NCBI RefSeq assembly: GCF_000747665.1 | Contig: NZ_BBKT01000023.1 | Coordinates: 1-64,000, forward strand | Length of the DNA: 64,000 nucleotides | Source: Thermoanaerobacterium saccharolyticum | Lineage (GTDB): Bacteria > Bacillota > Thermoanaerobacteria > Thermoanaerobacterales > Thermoanaerobacteraceae | Direction of reading: 5' to 3' | Shown: in pieces, positions 9,160-18,026 of the stretch | Position numbering within the stretch: position 1 is the stretch's first letter | Layout of the letters: the number at the start of each line of letters is the position of its first letter | The notes under the pieces: model-generated | Told to the model about the DNA's origin: nothing | Databases searched by the model: none | Seen by the model: the letters and a program-made list of their open reading frames with translations, nothing else | Made by a program: the position numbers and the translations under genes

Positions 9160-10008
9160 ATGAACACCGCATTTGAAACTTATGAAACGGCGTGGTGCCC
9201 TGGATGTGGAAACTTCGGCATACTTAATGCTTTAAAGGATGCCCTTACTGAGCTTGGCCTGAAGCCACATCAAGTTGTGATAGCATCGGGAATAGGGCAA
9301 GCTGCAAAGATGCCTCACTATATAAACGTAAATGGATTTAACGGTCTTCACGGAAGGGCTTTGCCTCCTGCAACAGCCATAAATATAGCCAATAAAGACC
9401 TTAAAGTGATTATAGATTCTGGAGATGGCGATACGTACGGTGAAGGCGGAAACCACTTTATACACGCAATAAGGAGAAACGCTAACATTGCCCACTTTGT
9501 CCATGACAACCAGATATACGGCTTGACAAAAGGCCAGGCATCTCCTACGACGGCAAAAGGTCAAAAGACAAGTTTGCAGTTTGATGGCGTAATCTTAGAT
9601 CCTGTAAAGCCAATAAAGCTTGCCCTCACAATGGGAGCTGGATTTGTAGCAAGAAGCTTTTCTGGAAATCATGAGCATCTTAAGAAGATGATGAAAGAAG
9701 CCATAATGTACGACGGCTACGCCCTTTTAGACATATTCCAGCCATGTGTCACATTTAACAAGGTAAATACATTTAAATGGTACAATGACAGGGTGTATGA
9801 GCTTCCAGACGACTATGACTACACCGACTTAGACAATGCCTTCAAAGTGGCTGATGAATGGGGCGACAGGATACCGATAGGCATAATATACAAGGTGGAA
9901 AAACCTACGTATATAGATAATGTAAGCTTTTTGAAGGATGGCCCGCCATTGGTAGACGCTAAATTGGACCCGATGATGGCAGAAAAATACTTAGACGATT
10001 TTAGATAA
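9160..10008 (+). CDS. korB: 2-oxoacid:ferredoxin oxidoreductase, beta subunit
   Basis: TPP-binding subunit of 282 aa. CPGCG at residues 13-17 supplies two of the Cys ligands of the [4Fe-4S] cluster. The TPP/Mg motif is GDGDTYGEGGNHFIHAIRRN (about residues 88-107), and NQIYGLTKGQASPTT is the characteristic following segment. It pairs with korA in a two-gene operon ending in a strong terminator; substrate preference cannot be read from sequence. Confidence 0.94.
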   Translation: MNTAFETYETAWCPGCGNFGILNALKDALTELGLKPHQVVIASGIGQAAKMPHYINVNGFNGLHGRALPPATAINIANKDLKVIIDSGDGDTYGEGGNHFIHAIRRNANIAHFVHDNQIYGLTKGQASPTTAKGQKTSLQFDGVILDPVKPIKLALTMGAGFVARSFSGNHEHLKKMMKEAIMYDGYALLDIFQPCVTFNKVNTFKWYNDRVYELPDDYDYTDLDNAFKVADEWGDRIPIGIIYKVEKPTYIDNVSFLKDGPPLVDAKLDPMMAEKYLDDFR

Positions 10009-10017
10009 CTAAAAAAA

Positions 10018-10048
10018 GGAACTTCCATTTAGGAAGTTCCTTTTTTTT
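10018..10048. terminator. Bidirectional terminator between korB and the ABC exporter
   Basis: GGAACTTCC-ATTTA-GGAAGTTCC, a perfect 9-bp stem with seven A on one side and eight T on the other, so it can stop transcripts of both convergent operons. It ends within the stop codon of the minus-strand ABC gene. Confidence 0.9.
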
Positions 10049-11918
10049 AGCTTGCAACTTCTTCGTCTTCAAACTGGCTGTTGTAAAGCTTAGCGTAAAA
10101 TCCGCCTTTGGCAAGAAGCTCTTTGTGGGTGCCTTGCTCTACAATGTCACCGTGATCCATGACAAGTATGAGATCCGCATCTCTAATTGTAGAAAGCCTG
10201 TGGGCGATGATGAAACTTGTGCGGTTTTTCATAAGGTTATCCATAGCCTTCTGTATTAGTATCTCTGTACGAGTATCGACGGAGCTGGTGGCTTCGTCCA
10301 GTATCAGTATCTTAGGATCTTTAAGTATGGCTCTTGCTATAGTTATAAGCTGTTTCTGTCCTTGCGATACGTTTGATGCTTCTTCGTTTAAAACCATGTT
10401 GTATCCGTCTGGCAGCGTGTGGACGAAGTGATCTACGTGTGCTGCCTTTGCGGCTTTTATGACTTCCTCATCTGTAGCATCAAGTTTTCCATACCTTATA
10501 TTGTCCATTATGGTGCCATTGTAAAGCCAAGTATCCTGCAGCACCATGCCAAACAATGACCTTAAATCGCTTCTGGTAAATTCCCTTATGTCATGTCCAT
10601 CTATCAATATCCTTCCTGCATTTACATCGTAAAACCTCATCAAGAGCTTTACCATCGTAGTCTTGCCAGCACCTGTTGGTCCCACTATGGCTACTTTTTG
10701 ACCCGGCTTAATATCGGCTGAGAAGTCATTTATTATTATCTTGTCAGGTCTATATCCAAAGTGCACATGGTCAAACTGCACATGACCTTCCACATTTTCA
10801 AGTTTCACAGGATGCTCTGTTTCAGGCACTTCTTCTTCCTCGTCTAAGAATTCAAACACCCTTTCGGCACATGCAGCCGTCTGTTGAAGTATATTGGATA
10901 TATTAGCTATCTGAGCCAATGGCTGAGTAAATGACCTTACGTACTGAATGAAAGCCTGTATATCGCCTACTTGTATAGTGCCATTTATTACAAGGTAACT
11001 TCCCAATACCACGACACCTACATACCCTAAGTTGCTTACAGAGTTCATAATAGGCATCATGAGACCTGTCAAAAACTGAGATTTCCATGCCACATTGTAA
11101 AGCTCATTGTTGTACTCATCAAATTTCTTTACGCTTCTTTCCTCGTAGTTAAATGCCTTCATGACAACATGGCCGCCGTACATTTCCTCCACGTGACCAT
11201 TCACGTGGCCAAGGTAGTCCTGCTGCTCTCTAAAGTACTTTTGCGAGAAGCGGACGATAAGGGCGATGATGCCCATAGATACAGGTATCATCAAAAATGT
11301 GACACCTGTCATCTCTACGCTTATGGTAAGCATCATTATTAAAGCACCGATTACCGAGGTGACAGACGTGATGATCTGCGTTATGCTCTGGTTTAATGTC
11401 TGGCTTATTGTATCAACATCATTTGTAATGCGAGATAATATCTCCCCGTGATTTGTGCCGTCGAAGTATTTAAGCGGCATACGGTTTATCTTCTCCATTA
11501 TGTCACGCCTAAATTTGTACGTAACCTTCATGGCTACATTTGTCATTATCCAGCCTTGTATATAGCCCAAACCTGAGCTTAAAAGGTACAGCCCTATAAG
11601 CAAGAGGATTATCCTGCCGATGTAGTCAAAGTCAATATTGCCTGTACCTGCTATCTTTGCCATGACACCTTCGTAAAGCTTCGTTATAGCCTTGCTGAGT
11701 ATCTTAGGTCCAGCTATAGACAGTGCTGCACTTCCTGCCGCAAAAAGCACGACCAGAAATATGGAAAGCTTGTATTCGCCAAGATACTTCATCAATTTCT
11801 TCATTGTACCTTTAAAATCGTTGGCTTTCTCACCGCCCACCATAGGACCGTGGCCGCCCATAGGACCATGTCTTCTCATGACAGGCCGCCTTGGAGTATT
11901 TGCGTTTCTTCCATCCAT
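10047..11918 (-). CDS. Heterodimeric ABC exporter subunit, catalytically competent half
   Basis: Membrane ABC half-transporter of 623 aa: a cytoplasmic N-terminus rich in Gly, His and Arg, six membrane segments (about residues 50-330) and a nucleotide-binding domain. Walker A is GPTGAGKTT, Walker B ILILDEATSSVD with the catalytic Glu present, and the H-loop is IAHRLST. The signature is NVSQGQKQL, where SQGQ replaces SGGQ. The start is the ATG at 11918, whose A is shared with the stop of the upstream partner gene (TAATG) and which follows AAAGGAGG. With the partner it should form a TM287/288- or BmrCD-like multidrug or lipid exporter. Confidence 0.92.
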   Translation of the reverse strand: MDGRNANTPRRPVMRRHGPMGGHGPMVGGEKANDFKGTMKKLMKYLGEYKLSIFLVVLFAAGSAALSIAGPKILSKAITKLYEGVMAKIAGTGNIDFDYIGRIILLLIGLYLLSSGLGYIQGWIMTNVAMKVTYKFRRDIMEKINRMPLKYFDGTNHGEILSRITNDVDTISQTLNQSITQIITSVTSVIGALIMMLTISVEMTGVTFLMIPVSMGIIALIVRFSQKYFREQQDYLGHVNGHVEEMYGGHVVMKAFNYEERSVKKFDEYNNELYNVAWKSQFLTGLMMPIMNSVSNLGYVGVVVLGSYLVINGTIQVGDIQAFIQYVRSFTQPLAQIANISNILQQTAACAERVFEFLDEEEEVPETEHPVKLENVEGHVQFDHVHFGYRPDKIIINDFSADIKPGQKVAIVGPTGAGKTTMVKLLMRFYDVNAGRILIDGHDIREFTRSDLRSLFGMVLQDTWLYNGTIMDNIRYGKLDATDEEVIKAAKAAHVDHFVHTLPDGYNMVLNEEASNVSQGQKQLITIARAILKDPKILILDEATSSVDTRTEILIQKAMDNLMKNRTSFIIAHRLSTIRDADLILVMDHGDIVEQGTHKELLAKGGFYAKLYNSQFEDEEVAS

Positions 11919-14143
11919 TATGCCAATTCCTCCTTTGAAAGCTGAGAATAAGCGATCTCTCTGTACGTCTCGCAAGTTTTCATAAGCTCCTCGTGAGTGC
12001 CTATTCCAGCTATTTTGCCATCATCTAAAACTATGATCTGATCTGCATTCATTATAGTGGATATGCGCTGCGCAACTATTATGACAGTGCTATTTTCTGT
12101 GTACTCCTTTAAAGCCTTTCTCAAAGCTCTATCTGTCTTGAAATCAAGCGCTGAAAAGCTGTCGTCAAATATATATATCTCAGGTTTTTTGACAAGTGCT
12201 CTTGCGATAGATAGCCTCTGCTTCTGCCCACCTGAAATATTTGTAGCATCCTGCGATATTTCGCTGTCATAGCCATTTGGAAGCTTTTCTATAAACTCTG
12301 CCGCCTGAGCCACTTCTGCAGCCCTTTTAACTTCTTCATCTGTAGCATTTTCATTGCCAAATTTTATATTTGACATGACAGTACCTTTAAAAAGGGAAAT
12401 CTTCTGAGGCACGTAGCCGATTTTTTCCCTTAGATCGTGCTGCTTCACATCCCTTACATCTACTCCGTCTACTAAAACTTGCCCTTCTGTAGCGTCGTAA
12501 AATCTCGGTATCAAATTTATGAGGGTAGACTTTCCAGCACCGGTAGAACCGATTATAGCTGTAGTCTTCCCAGGCTCTGCTTTAAAAGATATATTTGATA
12601 TGGCGTATTCTTCTGCTCCATGGTACTTGTAGGAAACATTTCTAAACTCAACGACGCCTTTTTGAGTTTCATCAAACTTCTTGCTTTCCTTAGGATCTAC
12701 GACAGTAGGCTCTGTCTCCAACACTTCAGCTATACGGGATGCTGATACAGATGCCCTCGGTATCATTATAAACATCATAGACATCATGAGGAAGGCAAAT
12801 ATTATCTGTATAGCGTACTGCATAAACGCCATCATGTCGCCAACCTGCATTGACGAATTAGCAATGTCATGAGCACCTACCCATACGATGAGAAGGGTTA
12901 TGCCGTTCATTATAAGCATCATGACTGGAAACATGGTGATCATTACACGGTTTATGAAAAGCATAGTGTTTGTGATATCGCGATTCGCCTTGTCGAACCT
13001 GTTTTCTTCAAATTCTTGAGTGTTGAAAGCCCTTATGACCATCATGCCAGCCAGATTTTCGCGGGCCACAAGGTTCAGCCTATCTACCAATTTCTGCACA
13101 GACTTGAATTTAGGCAGTGCAATAGAAAATACGGTAGAAACCAAACCTAAAAGCACTATGACTGCCAACGCTATTATCCATGACATGGACGAGCTTTTGC
13201 CAACGGCTCTTATAACACCGCCTATGCCTATCATAGGAGCGTAGAATATCATCCTTATCATAAAGACGATAAGCATCTGGATCTGTGTTATGTCGTTTGT
13301 GGTCCTTGTTATCAAAGACGCTGTGGAAAACTTGTCGAATTCTTCATTTGAAAAGCTCTCAACTCTCGTAAAAAGCTTCTTTCTTATATCCCTTGAAAAA
13401 CCAGCGGCAACTCTGGAACCTAAAAATCCCACCATTATAGAACATGCAGCGCTTAAAAGAGTAATCAGCAGCATTATAAGCCCTGTTGAAAGAATGTAGT
13501 TTGTCTGAATCTTGTCAGTATTCACTCCCAATGCCTTGTACTCAGATTTTATGGATTGAGTAGCAGCCTGTATAACCATGTTATCCCCAAGGGAAGTAAA
13601 CTTCTCATTCATGCTATCAGTTATCTTTTGTCTCTCTGATTCAGGAAGCTTTGCAAATAGCGCAAACAGATCGGCATTTGCCGGTATCTTCATGTTGTTA
13701 AATGTGATAAATCCGCCTTTTGCGCTTGACTTCATCTTCTCAACACCTGATACAGCCAAAAACGCCTTGCCCATTGGAAGGTTTATCTTGTCTATCTCCG
13801 TCTTATCTATGTTCTTTAGTACGTATATGGGCTCTTTCTTTAAATCAGGATATGTCTTTACGTACTTGTCGTAATCTGAGCTATTTTTGTCAACTAACAC
13901 ATAATCATTTAGCACATTGTTTTTATCGCTGTCATTCATAAACAATGTCAGTTTGTCCATAGTGCTTTTTCTTACGGCATCCGGCACAGCATTGACAATG
14001 CCTCCCTGCTGTATGCCTTGATTTACTATATTTGACATGTAGTCAGGAAGCGACAAGTCGCTCATTGCCTGAACAAATATAAATAGTATGGCAACAATAG
14101 TTATAAAGATGTATGGCTTAAAATATTTCCGTAATTTTAGCAT
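11918..14143 (-). CDS. Heterodimeric ABC exporter subunit with degenerate ATP site
   Basis: 741-aa ABC half-transporter. An additional domain of about 170 residues lies between the first two membrane helices (after DYMSNIVNQGIQQGG) and should be extracytoplasmic. The nucleotide-binding domain has Walker A GSTGAGKST and a canonical NISGGQKQR signature, but Walker B is IFDDSFSALD (Asp for catalytic Glu) and the H-loop His is Gln (VAQRISTI). This is the usual pattern of the non-hydrolysing site in asymmetric exporters. It overlaps the marR stop by 7 bases and the next ABC gene by 1 base, so the three genes form one transcription and translation unit. Confidence 0.92.
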   Translation of the reverse strand: MLKLRKYFKPYIFITIVAILFIFVQAMSDLSLPDYMSNIVNQGIQQGGIVNAVPDAVRKSTMDKLTLFMNDSDKNNVLNDYVLVDKNSSDYDKYVKTYPDLKKEPIYVLKNIDKTEIDKINLPMGKAFLAVSGVEKMKSSAKGGFITFNNMKIPANADLFALFAKLPESERQKITDSMNEKFTSLGDNMVIQAATQSIKSEYKALGVNTDKIQTNYILSTGLIMLLITLLSAACSIMVGFLGSRVAAGFSRDIRKKLFTRVESFSNEEFDKFSTASLITRTTNDITQIQMLIVFMIRMIFYAPMIGIGGVIRAVGKSSSMSWIIALAVIVLLGLVSTVFSIALPKFKSVQKLVDRLNLVARENLAGMMVIRAFNTQEFEENRFDKANRDITNTMLFINRVMITMFPVMMLIMNGITLLIVWVGAHDIANSSMQVGDMMAFMQYAIQIIFAFLMMSMMFIMIPRASVSASRIAEVLETEPTVVDPKESKKFDETQKGVVEFRNVSYKYHGAEEYAISNISFKAEPGKTTAIIGSTGAGKSTLINLIPRFYDATEGQVLVDGVDVRDVKQHDLREKIGYVPQKISLFKGTVMSNIKFGNENATDEEVKRAAEVAQAAEFIEKLPNGYDSEISQDATNISGGQKQRLSIARALVKKPEIYIFDDSFSALDFKTDRALRKALKEYTENSTVIIVAQRISTIMNADQIIVLDDGKIAGIGTHEELMKTCETYREIAYSQLSKEELA

Positions 14144-14643
14144 CCATCAAAACCACCTTTCTTGAAATTATCACTACTTTGACCACTGCTTGATTCAATC
14201 AATTTCTTAAGGGTATTAAGCCCCTTTACAATATCAGCAATCTCCTCATCCGTCGCTTTGCTCATTATCGTTTCAAATCTTTCATAAATATTCTTGAAGC
14301 TTTCTTTAGACCTCTTTTTGAAATCCTCGTCTACCTTCACATAGACAACCCTCCTGTCATCGCTGCTTCTTATTCTCTTTACCATGCCTTGTTTTTCCAG
14401 CCTGTCTACTATGCCAGAGACAGTGCTGCTTGATAGCCCCATCTTTTCACTTAAATCGCTTATCTTCATTTCGCCATGGTGCATAAGGATTCCGATGATC
14501 ATGCCTTGAGGTCCTGTTATCTTAAGACCCTTAAACTCGCTTTCCATGTTTTTGTGAATCATATTCATTATTGACTTTAAAGTCTTTAAAACATCTATTC
14601 TTTCGTTGTACTCCTTCAAAAATTCTTCACCTTCTTTCAACAT
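14137..14643 (-). CDS. MarR family transcriptional regulator
   Basis: Winged-helix repressor of 168 residues: GPQGMIIGILMHHGEMKISDLSEKMGLSSSTVSGIVDRLEKQGMVKR is the recognition region, followed by the wing with D-R-R. The true start is ATG 14643: a promoter at 14689-14717 puts the transcription start downstream of the longer possible starts at 14757. As first gene of an operon with the ABC exporter pair, it most likely represses the exporter and itself, with derepression by an exported compound (inference from family and context). Confidence 0.88.
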   Translation of the reverse strand: MLKEGEEFLKEYNERIDVLKTLKSIMNMIHKNMESEFKGLKITGPQGMIIGILMHHGEMKISDLSEKMGLSSSTVSGIVDRLEKQGMVKRIRSSDDRRVVYVKVDEDFKKRSKESFKNIYERFETIMSKATDEEIADIVKGLNTLKKLIESSSGQSSDNFKKGGFDGC

Positions 14644-14654
14644 TTCAAAACCGT

Positions 14655-14717
14655 ATATTTTGTACACAAATATTTCGTATGCTAAATAATTATATCGCCG
14701 CAAAATAAAAAAGTCAA
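14655..14717 (-). promoter_or_regulatory. Promoter and probable operator of the marR-ABC operon
   Basis: Minus-strand TTGACT (14712-14717) and TATAAT (14689-14694) are separated by exactly 17 bases. Downstream of the -10 box lies an imperfect palindrome centred on TGTACA (14655-14673, arms ATATTT/AAATAT), a plausible MarR autorepression site. The -35 box is also the 3' arm of the terminator of the preceding gene. Confidence 0.65.
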
Positions 14718-14744
14718 TAGGCTTTCTGAAAATCCCATTGACTT
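14705..14744 (-). terminator. Terminator that contains the -35 box of the next promoter
   Basis: Minus strand: an AAGTCAATGGG arm pairs with CCTATTGACTT (one mismatch), followed by TTTTTATTTT. It ends transcripts of the ClC remnant just upstream of marR, and the TTGACT within its second arm doubles as the -35 element of the marR promoter. Confidence 0.7.
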
Positions 14745-14753
14745 TTTTCATAG

Positions 14754-15119
14754 TCACATTTCTGTCATCTTTCTTATATTGTTTTTTATGTTTACAACAT
14801 CTTTTTCATTGCCAAGCAAGACTATATAATCACCAGCCAGTATCTTTGTATTTCCTTTGGGTATTATCTCTTTCCCACCTCTTTTTATTCCAACCACAAG
14901 ACAACTATGAGGCCATTCTATGTCTTTTAATTTCTTGCCATCTACAAAAGATCCAACAGCGACAGGCATCTCAAATAAGATTTTAGCTACATCATCACTT
15001 TCATCGACATTAGCCACGTTCCCTTTGCTTTTTATTATCCTATCAAGCAGTGATTCATATATTGGTTCATTCCCGTAAAAGCCTGATACAATGTAAGCCG
15101 TTATCGATTTTAAGACATT
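14754..15119 (-). pseudogene. C-terminal remnant of a ClC-type chloride channel/antiporter with TrkA-C domain
   Basis: The reading frame is open for 34 codons upstream of the first possible start (GTG at 15017) and reads ITAYIVSGFYGNEPIYESLL, typical of the last membrane segment and linker of ClC H+/Cl- exchangers. It continues into a TrkA-C (RCK_C) domain (MPVAVGSFVDGKKLKDIEW...GDYIVLLG). A TGA stop at 15120-15122 cuts it off and no sequence for the ClC membrane core follows. An 87-aa soluble TrkA-C protein could still be made from the GTG. I read it as a deletion remnant left where the cas4-1-2 cluster begins. Confidence 0.7.
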
Positions 15120-15240
15120 TCATAAATATGGCTGCCACTTTCCATCAGTCCGCCTCCAATACGTTTCATAAAAAATTATACAACAAATTCAATAGAAAAT
15201 CCAAAATATCTCTTTATATGGCCGGAAAAATCTTATCATC

Positions 15241-15504
15241 TCATACAAACAAGCTTTCCCCACCTTTTTCAAGGCCTATAATTTCCCTATCAGAATACTT
15301 AGTAGTTCTCAAAATATATATGATGACTGAATCTTCATCTTTATTTATTATCTTTGAGATCTCGCTCTTTAACTTTCTAAAATTTGCATCAGATATTTCA
15401 CCTTCTAAAACTGAATTTTGCACCCAGTTAAGGTACTTCCTGCATGTCTTCAAAATCTTATTTACCCTTTTCTCATTTACATCATATACTAATATTATAA
15501 ACAT
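15241..15504 (-). CDS. cas2: CRISPR-associated endoribonuclease/adaptation protein Cas2
   Basis: 87-aa ferredoxin-fold protein that bridges two Cas1 dimers in the spacer integration complex. The first strand FIILVYDVNEKRV holds the conserved Asp, followed by the usual KYLNWVQNSVLEGEIS segment. It lies 9 bases after cas1 and is the last gene of the cas4-cas1-cas2 unit. Confidence 0.95.
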   Translation of the reverse strand: MFIILVYDVNEKRVNKILKTCRKYLNWVQNSVLEGEISDANFRKLKSEISKIINKDEDSVIIYILRTTKYSDREIIGLEKGGESLFV

Positions 15505-15513
15505 TGTATCACC

Positions 15514-16506
15514 TTACCATTGTGCAACAAATGGCATATAGTTTTCTTCACCCATAAGATGTTTTTCCAGTTTATAAAGTTCAAGCCGTATAAGCCTGCG
15601 GTATGAAACATTATTACCTAACGACCTGTGCTTTATAGTAGCCTTAAGCTTATTCTCGTATTCCTCTATGAATGCCATCTTTGCCTTATCTTTAAGCAAG
15701 AGCCCCTCTGCATCTTGGTCAAAATCGTCTTTTTTAATGATATTCTTGCCTACAACTGTAAATATGACTCTATCGACAATAATAGGTTTAAAAATCTCTG
15801 AAACGTCTAAGTTTAGTGTAAATCTCCGGAAATTTGTGGAGTGCAAATACCCTATCCTTGGATCCAAATGTGTCTTATAAACTTCGCTTAGTACTGTTGT
15901 ATACATGAGAGAATTTCCAAAGCTTATAAGGACATTTAGAGAATTTTTCGGCGGTCTTTTGCTTCTTGCATCAAACTCAAAATCACTATTTCCTAATATC
16001 TCATCAAATGATTTATAGTAATACTCCCTTATATTCCCTTCAATAGCCATAAGTTCATTTACATTAGATGTCCCAGCTATCAGATCTCCTAATCTTTCTA
16101 TGGTGTAAATAATGTCGTCCAAGTTTTTGCCTCGGTTTTGATAATATTTTAAAACTTGGCGGATGTTTCTGTATGCACCTTCTACAAACTTTTGCGCGAT
16201 ATACAACCGCTTCTTCTCGTCGATGTAATTTTCTGCTTGCTTTAATATCATGTAGCCAGAGTTTAAATGCTCTCTCGGATAAAATGACCCTACGTAATAG
16301 CCGTAATGATTGAAAAAGTGAAGTATTATCTCCGATTGTGAGATAAACTCAAGGAATCTTTTGTTGAGGCTGACCTCACCAAAAATCATTATTTCTGACG
16401 TGTTTTCAACAGGGATAAACTTCCTGCCGCTTTCTCCTTCAAAATACAATGTGTTGTCTTTTCTATGCAATTCACCGTCTGAAAAAATGTAAACAGGCTT
16501 TTTCAT
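15514..16506 (-). CDS. cas1: CRISPR integrase Cas1 (type I-B)
   Basis: Metal-dependent DNA integrase inserting new spacers, 330 aa. The N-terminal beta domain starts KKPVYIFSDGELHRKDNTL. The catalytic region contains a Glu in LMAIEGNIREYYY, a His in GYLHSTNFRRF and an acidic cluster in LDVSEIFKPIIVDRVIF. The ATG at 16506 overlaps the cas4 stop as ATGA and has AAGGAG upstream, so it is preferred to the TTG three codons earlier. Confidence 0.96.
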   Translation of the reverse strand: MKKPVYIFSDGELHRKDNTLYFEGESGRKFIPVENTSEIMIFGEVSLNKRFLEFISQSEIILHFFNHYGYYVGSFYPREHLNSGYMILKQAENYIDEKKRLYIAQKFVEGAYRNIRQVLKYYQNRGKNLDDIIYTIERLGDLIAGTSNVNELMAIEGNIREYYYKSFDEILGNSDFEFDARSKRPPKNSLNVLISFGNSLMYTTVLSEVYKTHLDPRIGYLHSTNFRRFTLNLDVSEIFKPIIVDRVIFTVVGKNIIKKDDFDQDAEGLLLKDKAKMAFIEEYENKLKATIKHRSLGNNVSYRRLIRLELYKLEKHLMGEENYMPFVAQW

Positions 16507-17000
16507 GATAAGCAAAACTCCTTATATCCACAATTTTTGCAGTAAGGTATCTTTTCAAAAACCGGTGCCTTGTCCATATTTATAATATCCCTTATTTCAT
16601 TTATAGCATTTACAACTTCTGCCTCCGACTCACTGGTAAGTCCCACATCAATCTTTTTTCTTTCCTCAGGGAAAAATAGCTGTCCTTTTGCCTCAATACC
16701 GTTTTGCTTCAGCTTATATAAATAAAAAAGAAGCTGAAGCTTGGCACTATCTACGGCTTTTGAGCTTTTCTTCACTTCGCCTACTAATAAATTGCCATTG
16801 TCATTTCTCACAAGATCTATGACGACATTCTCAAAATTTATCTTCTTTCTGTCCCTGTCATAAGACATGTCATCGATCAAGCGTCCCATCTCAATGTATG
16901 GATGCTCTTGGTCAGGAATTATCTGGTGGGCCATGAGCCACACCTGCCTTTTGCATATATTATAACTTTGCACAAGTGAGCCTGTAACTTCTTCGTACAT
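16503..17000 (-). CDS. cas4: CRISPR-associated exonuclease Cas4
   Basis: 165-aa RecB-like nuclease that trims prespacers and selects those with a PAM. The Fe-S cysteines are one near the N-terminus (YNICKRQVWL) and three at the C-terminus (CKNCGYKEFC). The nuclease core shows VIDLVRNDNGNLLVGEVKKS, with E-V-K of motif III. ATG follows GAAGGTGA. It overlaps cas1 by 4 bases and is first of the adaptation genes, about 1 kb from the end of the array. Confidence 0.95.
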   Translation of the reverse strand: MYEEVTGSLVQSYNICKRQVWLMAHQIIPDQEHPYIEMGRLIDDMSYDRDRKKINFENVVIDLVRNDNGNLLVGEVKKSSKAVDSAKLQLLFYLYKLKQNGIEAKGQLFFPEERKKIDVGLTSESEAEVVNAINEIRDIINMDKAPVFEKIPYCKNCGYKEFCLS

Positions 17001-17111
17001 AAAATCACCTTCATGAGTGTTCTCTCATTCGCCATATTACTTTCTCCACCTGAACGAATGAAATTTACACAATTTTGCCTTCATTTTCTGGAAATTCGAC
17101 CAGGAAGCCAC

Positions 17112-17168
17112 GAAAATCTTTCCCCATAGAAATAGGCTAAAATTGTAGTTTCAATATAGGCTAAAAGC
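17112..17168 (-). repeat. Two degenerate CRISPR-repeat-like sequences between array and cas4
   Basis: Read on the minus strand (crRNA direction), 17148-17168 is GCTTTTAGCCTATATTGAAAC split around its middle: it keeps the first 12 and last 8 bases of the array repeat but lacks the central hairpin part CCTATAAGG. After three bases comes 17112-17143, which starts ATTTTAGCCTA and retains CTAT and GGAA in register with the repeat. Both are in the same orientation as the array. They could be relics of an old array end or parts of a small crRNA-like RNA. Confidence 0.5.
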
Positions 17169-17260
17169 TACGAGCTTAGGGACTTATTACAACAAATTAT
17201 AAACGTTAAAAAGGCACATGGTGTTAACATTCCGGACTGGAATACTTTATCTAAACATAA

Positions 17261-17297
17261 GCAAATAACCTCTTAATTGATACGAGAGGTTATTTGC
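17261..17297 (-). terminator. 13-bp hairpin at the end of the metallopeptidase pseudogene
   Basis: Arms at 17261-17273 and 17285-17297 are perfect inverted repeats (GCAAATAACCTCT and its complement) with an 11-base loop that contains the stop codon. On the minus strand it is followed by TTATGTTTAG, a weak T run. Probable transcript end for the gene and perhaps for read-through from the array. Confidence 0.45.
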
Positions 17298-18014
17298 TGC
17301 TTAACCCAATTCTGTAGGTCAGAACTAACACCAAGGTGTTTTGCTACAGCATATTCAAAAGCATACGCTTGAATCTCACTCTCATTAGCATCATTACTAA
17401 TAGGTACAATACTCCCAGAGCAGTAAGTGCTTTCATGATATGCTTCATGAGCCAGTGTTATTGCGACATACTCAATGCCCCATGTTCCTCCTGAGGTTAT
17501 TTGGTTTATATTAGTAGAATTAAAATATACGATGTTTGTTGTAAAATCTACCCAAGAACCAACAATGTTATTATTGTTGTACAGCTATTCTTGGAATATA
17601 CACACAAACAAACTTATACGTATTATTATCTTTTTCTTTAAGAAGTGCCAAAGCTTTTTGTAAGACAGCTTTAAATTCTGGTGTTACAGAATCATCTATT
17701 GTAGGTTCTGTTACGGTATCTGAACCGTATGCTTCCCAAAAGGTATCTACTGTGTGAGCTTCTAAGGTTTCTCTCGGCATTGTTACACTGACAGTTTGGG
17801 TGTTTCCATCCCAGTCAACTTTAGCACCTAAACTTTCGGATATTACACGTATTGGCACTAATGTTGTACCGTTTACTATTTGTGGTGGCACATCTGTATT
17901 GACTTGCTGTCCGTTTATTACTAACTTTATATACGGTACAGCATATACATTTACGAATAAAAACAATACAATTATACTGATAGATACCATTAATTTGTAT
18001 TTATTTCTAAACAT
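17273..18014 (-). pseudogene. Frameshifted secreted copper-amine-oxidase-N domain protein with HExxH motif
   Basis: The 5' part encodes a signal peptide and a copper amine oxidase N-terminal-like domain (INGQQVNTDVPPQIVNGTTLVPIRVISESLGAKVDWDG) and stops at 17571. A second frame, open from just before that stop to 17273, reads GTWGIEYVAITLAHEAYHES and onward, with HEAYH fitting the HExxH zinc motif of metallopeptidases. The frames change within about 11 bases (17574-17584), so a single indel split one protein of about 245 aa. The ribosome site GGAGGGA begins one base after the last CRISPR repeat, so the gene has no room for its own promoter and would depend on array transcription. Confidence 0.65.
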
Positions 18015-18026
18015 AAGAATCCCTCC

